From positions 1 to 31,687 of IMG/VR virus record IMGVR_UViG_3300021197_000107: 31,687 nucleotides of DNA; one strand, given 5' to 3'. The notes beneath the pieces were generated by a model. The model had not been told where the DNA came from. It searched no databases and was given only the letters and a program-made list of their open reading frames with translations. This document shows, in pieces, positions 30,872-31,687 of this stretch. The position numbers and the translations under genes are program-made. This DNA is from a virus. The number at the start of each line of letters is the position of its first letter. Positions within the stretch are counted from its first letter, which is position 1.

Positions 30872-31284
30872 CCACCACTTACATTTGGCTCCCTGGTCAA
30901 CCGATCGGCAAAGGTCGGCCCAGGTTCACCAGGACCGGCAGGGTCTACACTCCAGAGAAAACGCGCCGCTATGAGCATCGGCTGGCCGGTACTGCATCAA
31001 ATTACATGATGTTGCACCAGCTCGAACCAACATCAGGGCCATGCCAGATGGTAATCAAGGCGCAGTTTGAGATCCCTAGGAGCTGGACAAAGGCAAAAAA
31101 GGCGGCGGCTGAGGCTTATGAGATATTACCCGGCAAGCCCGACATCGACAATATTGCCAAGATCGTTTTGGACAGCTTCAACGGCGTGGTCTTCGAGGAT
31201 GATGCCCAGGTATATGATCTAAAAGTTGTCAAAACTTATGGAGATCCATGTTTGTTGACAGAGGTCACTTGCTGGAAGTGGTAA
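30868..31284 (+). CDS. rusA: RusA-like Holliday junction resolvase
   Basis: 138 residues; cleaves four-way DNA junctions in phage recombination and packaging. N-terminus GQPIGKGRPRFTRTGRVYTP is the usual RusA start (G.P..K.RPR...G..yt). Catalytic signature KPDIDNIAKIVLDSFNG (90-106) and FEDDAQV: Asp92, Asp94, Lys98 and Asp112 match the acidic and basic residues of E. coli RusA. Overlaps the RHH gene (ATGA), so both are on one transcript. Its presence beside the annealing-type protein supports a phage recombination module. Confidence 0.92.
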   Translation: MTTTYIWLPGQPIGKGRPRFTRTGRVYTPEKTRRYEHRLAGTASNYMMLHQLEPTSGPCQMVIKAQFEIPRSWTKAKKAAAEAYEILPGKPDIDNIAKIVLDSFNGVVFEDDAQVYDLKVVKTYGDPCLLTEVTCWKW

Positions 31285-31290
31285 TAGAAA

Positions 31291-31316
31291 CGCCCCTGCA
31301 ATTTCTTGCAAGGGCG
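31291..31316 (+). terminator. Hairpin after rusA, possible attenuator
   Basis: CGCCCCTGCAA (31291-31301) pairs with TTGCAAGGGCG (31306-31316), ten pairs with one internal C-A mismatch, loop TTTC. No U-run follows on the plus strand, so termination is doubtful; on the minus strand TTTCTATT follows. It separates rusA from the next gene. Confidence 0.35.
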
Positions 31317-31338
31317 ATAGGACTAGGTTACATTGGAT

Positions 31339-31377
31339 TTGAACAGTCAATGCAGGGTTAGAATATAGAAGCCCTGC
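31339..31377 (+). promoter_or_regulatory. Weak promoter and inverted repeat before HTH gene
   Basis: TTGAAC (31339-31344) with AATATA 17 bases later (31362-31367) or TATAGA 19 bases later could be a promoter. GCAGGG (31352-31357) and CCCTGC (31372-31377) form an inverted repeat that flanks the -10 region, which could be a repressor site or hairpin. Low confidence. Confidence 0.25.
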
Positions 31378-31399
31378 CCAAATGAAAAGGGTTAAAACG

Positions 31400-31687
31400 A
31401 TGTCGCATTATATGACTGCACTTGCGATGCAGCAAAAGGGATTGAAGCCAGCAACCAAGGTTGTTTTGTATTGGCTGGCAGATCATCACAACAGCGAAAC
31501 AGGTTTATGTTTCCCAAGCCTCGGCATTCTAGCAGAGGAATGTGATTTGGATCGATCAACAGTTATCAGGCATATTGCAATTTTAGAGGGCAAAGGGTTG
31601 CTGATGAGGGTGCATCGAAAGCGCAACAATGGGTCATCAACCAGCAACGGCTATCAATTATTGCTAGAAAAACAACCAGTCGCAAAA
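31400..31687 (+). CDS. HTH replication-type protein, N-terminal part (truncated by window)
   Basis: 96 codons open to the window edge. Pattern: ALAMQQKGLKPATKVVLYWL, then ADHHNSETGLCFPSLGILAE, CDLDRSTVIRHIAILEGKGL and a wing (MRVHRKRNNGSSTSNGY). This is the HTH_36-type winged helix (aLkp..k.vL..LAd..n..tg.cfPS...La...g.drsTv.r.i..Le..Gll) found at the N-terminus of phage replication initiators (O-like) and regulators. ATG 31400 follows AAAAGGG by about 8 bases; an in-frame ATG at 31382 is an alternative. The rest of the protein is outside the window. Confidence 0.7.
   Translation, partial: MSHYMTALAMQQKGLKPATKVVLYWLADHHNSETGLCFPSLGILAEECDLDRSTVIRHIAILEGKGLLMRVHRKRNNGSSTSNGYQLLLEKQPVAK

Noticed and set aside
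1-31687. Integrase, attachment site, insertion sequence or phage RNA polymerase
   Set aside because: No tyrosine or serine recombinase, transposase or T7-type polymerase motifs were found among the real genes, and no long terminal inverted repeats were seen.

Overview
The window reads as most of the late region and part of the early region of a short-tailed (T7-like, podovirus-type) phage, probably marine and probably infecting an alphaproteobacterium. This rests on the gene order (small and large terminase, portal, scaffold, capsid, two tail tubular proteins, internal ejection proteins, fibre), on a portal and tail tubes of T7 gp8/gp11/gp12 type, and on a holin that resembles the GTA_holin_3TM family common in alphaproteobacterial phages and gene transfer agents. 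The host assignment is inference. No integrase, phage RNA polymerase, DNA polymerase, tRNA or CRISPR array is visible in this window.

Layout. (1) 9-7284, plus strand: DNA packaging and head genes (TerS, TerL, a GNAT-like protein, small basic proteins, portal, scaffold, major capsid, small decoration-like protein), closed by a GC-rich hairpin at 7289-7317. The only sizeable gap here (6027-6198, before the capsid gene) can fold into a 12-bp outer helix enclosing further stems, followed by a hairpin beside a strong Shine-Dalgarno. (2) 7338-17241, plus: tail tubes A and B and four ejection-type proteins; the last two may be a split T7 gp16-like protein. (3) 17302-21420, plus: a 1072-residue fibre with a gp17-like N-terminus and about 24 YadA-like 17-residue repeats, a tail-assembly-chaperone-like gene and two small genes. 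(4) 21413-26362, plus: a lysis region containing three holin-like proteins (one with a canonical EF-hand loop) and a GH19-type endolysin with a peptidoglycan-binding domain. Interleaved is a cassette of Sec-exported or membrane-anchored proteins, including one resembling a pilin/spore-coat-U subunit and one resembling a single-domain pilus chaperone. No usher is seen. (5) 26399-26467: a three-stem element where the two transcription directions converge. (6) 26478-30505, minus: at least 14 small, tightly coupled genes, including a probable recombination/ssDNA-annealing protein, a Gp157-like protein, HTH and zinc-ribbon proteins and 31-36-residue membrane microproteins. (7) 30629-31687, plus: a ribbon-helix-helix regulator, a RusA-like resolvase and the start of an HTH replication-type protein. 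The regulator diverges from region 6 across a palindrome that lies inside the minus-strand promoter.

Across both strands many genes are joined by TAATG or ATGA stop/start overlaps, so expression appears to be in long translationally coupled operons. Several starts were moved inward from the longest possible reading frame because of these junctions and Shine-Dalgarno placement; each entry says so. Most probable sources of new biology are the exported pilin/chaperone-like cassette in the lysis region, the structured leader before the capsid gene, and the microprotein-rich minus-strand cluster with its operator-like switch.
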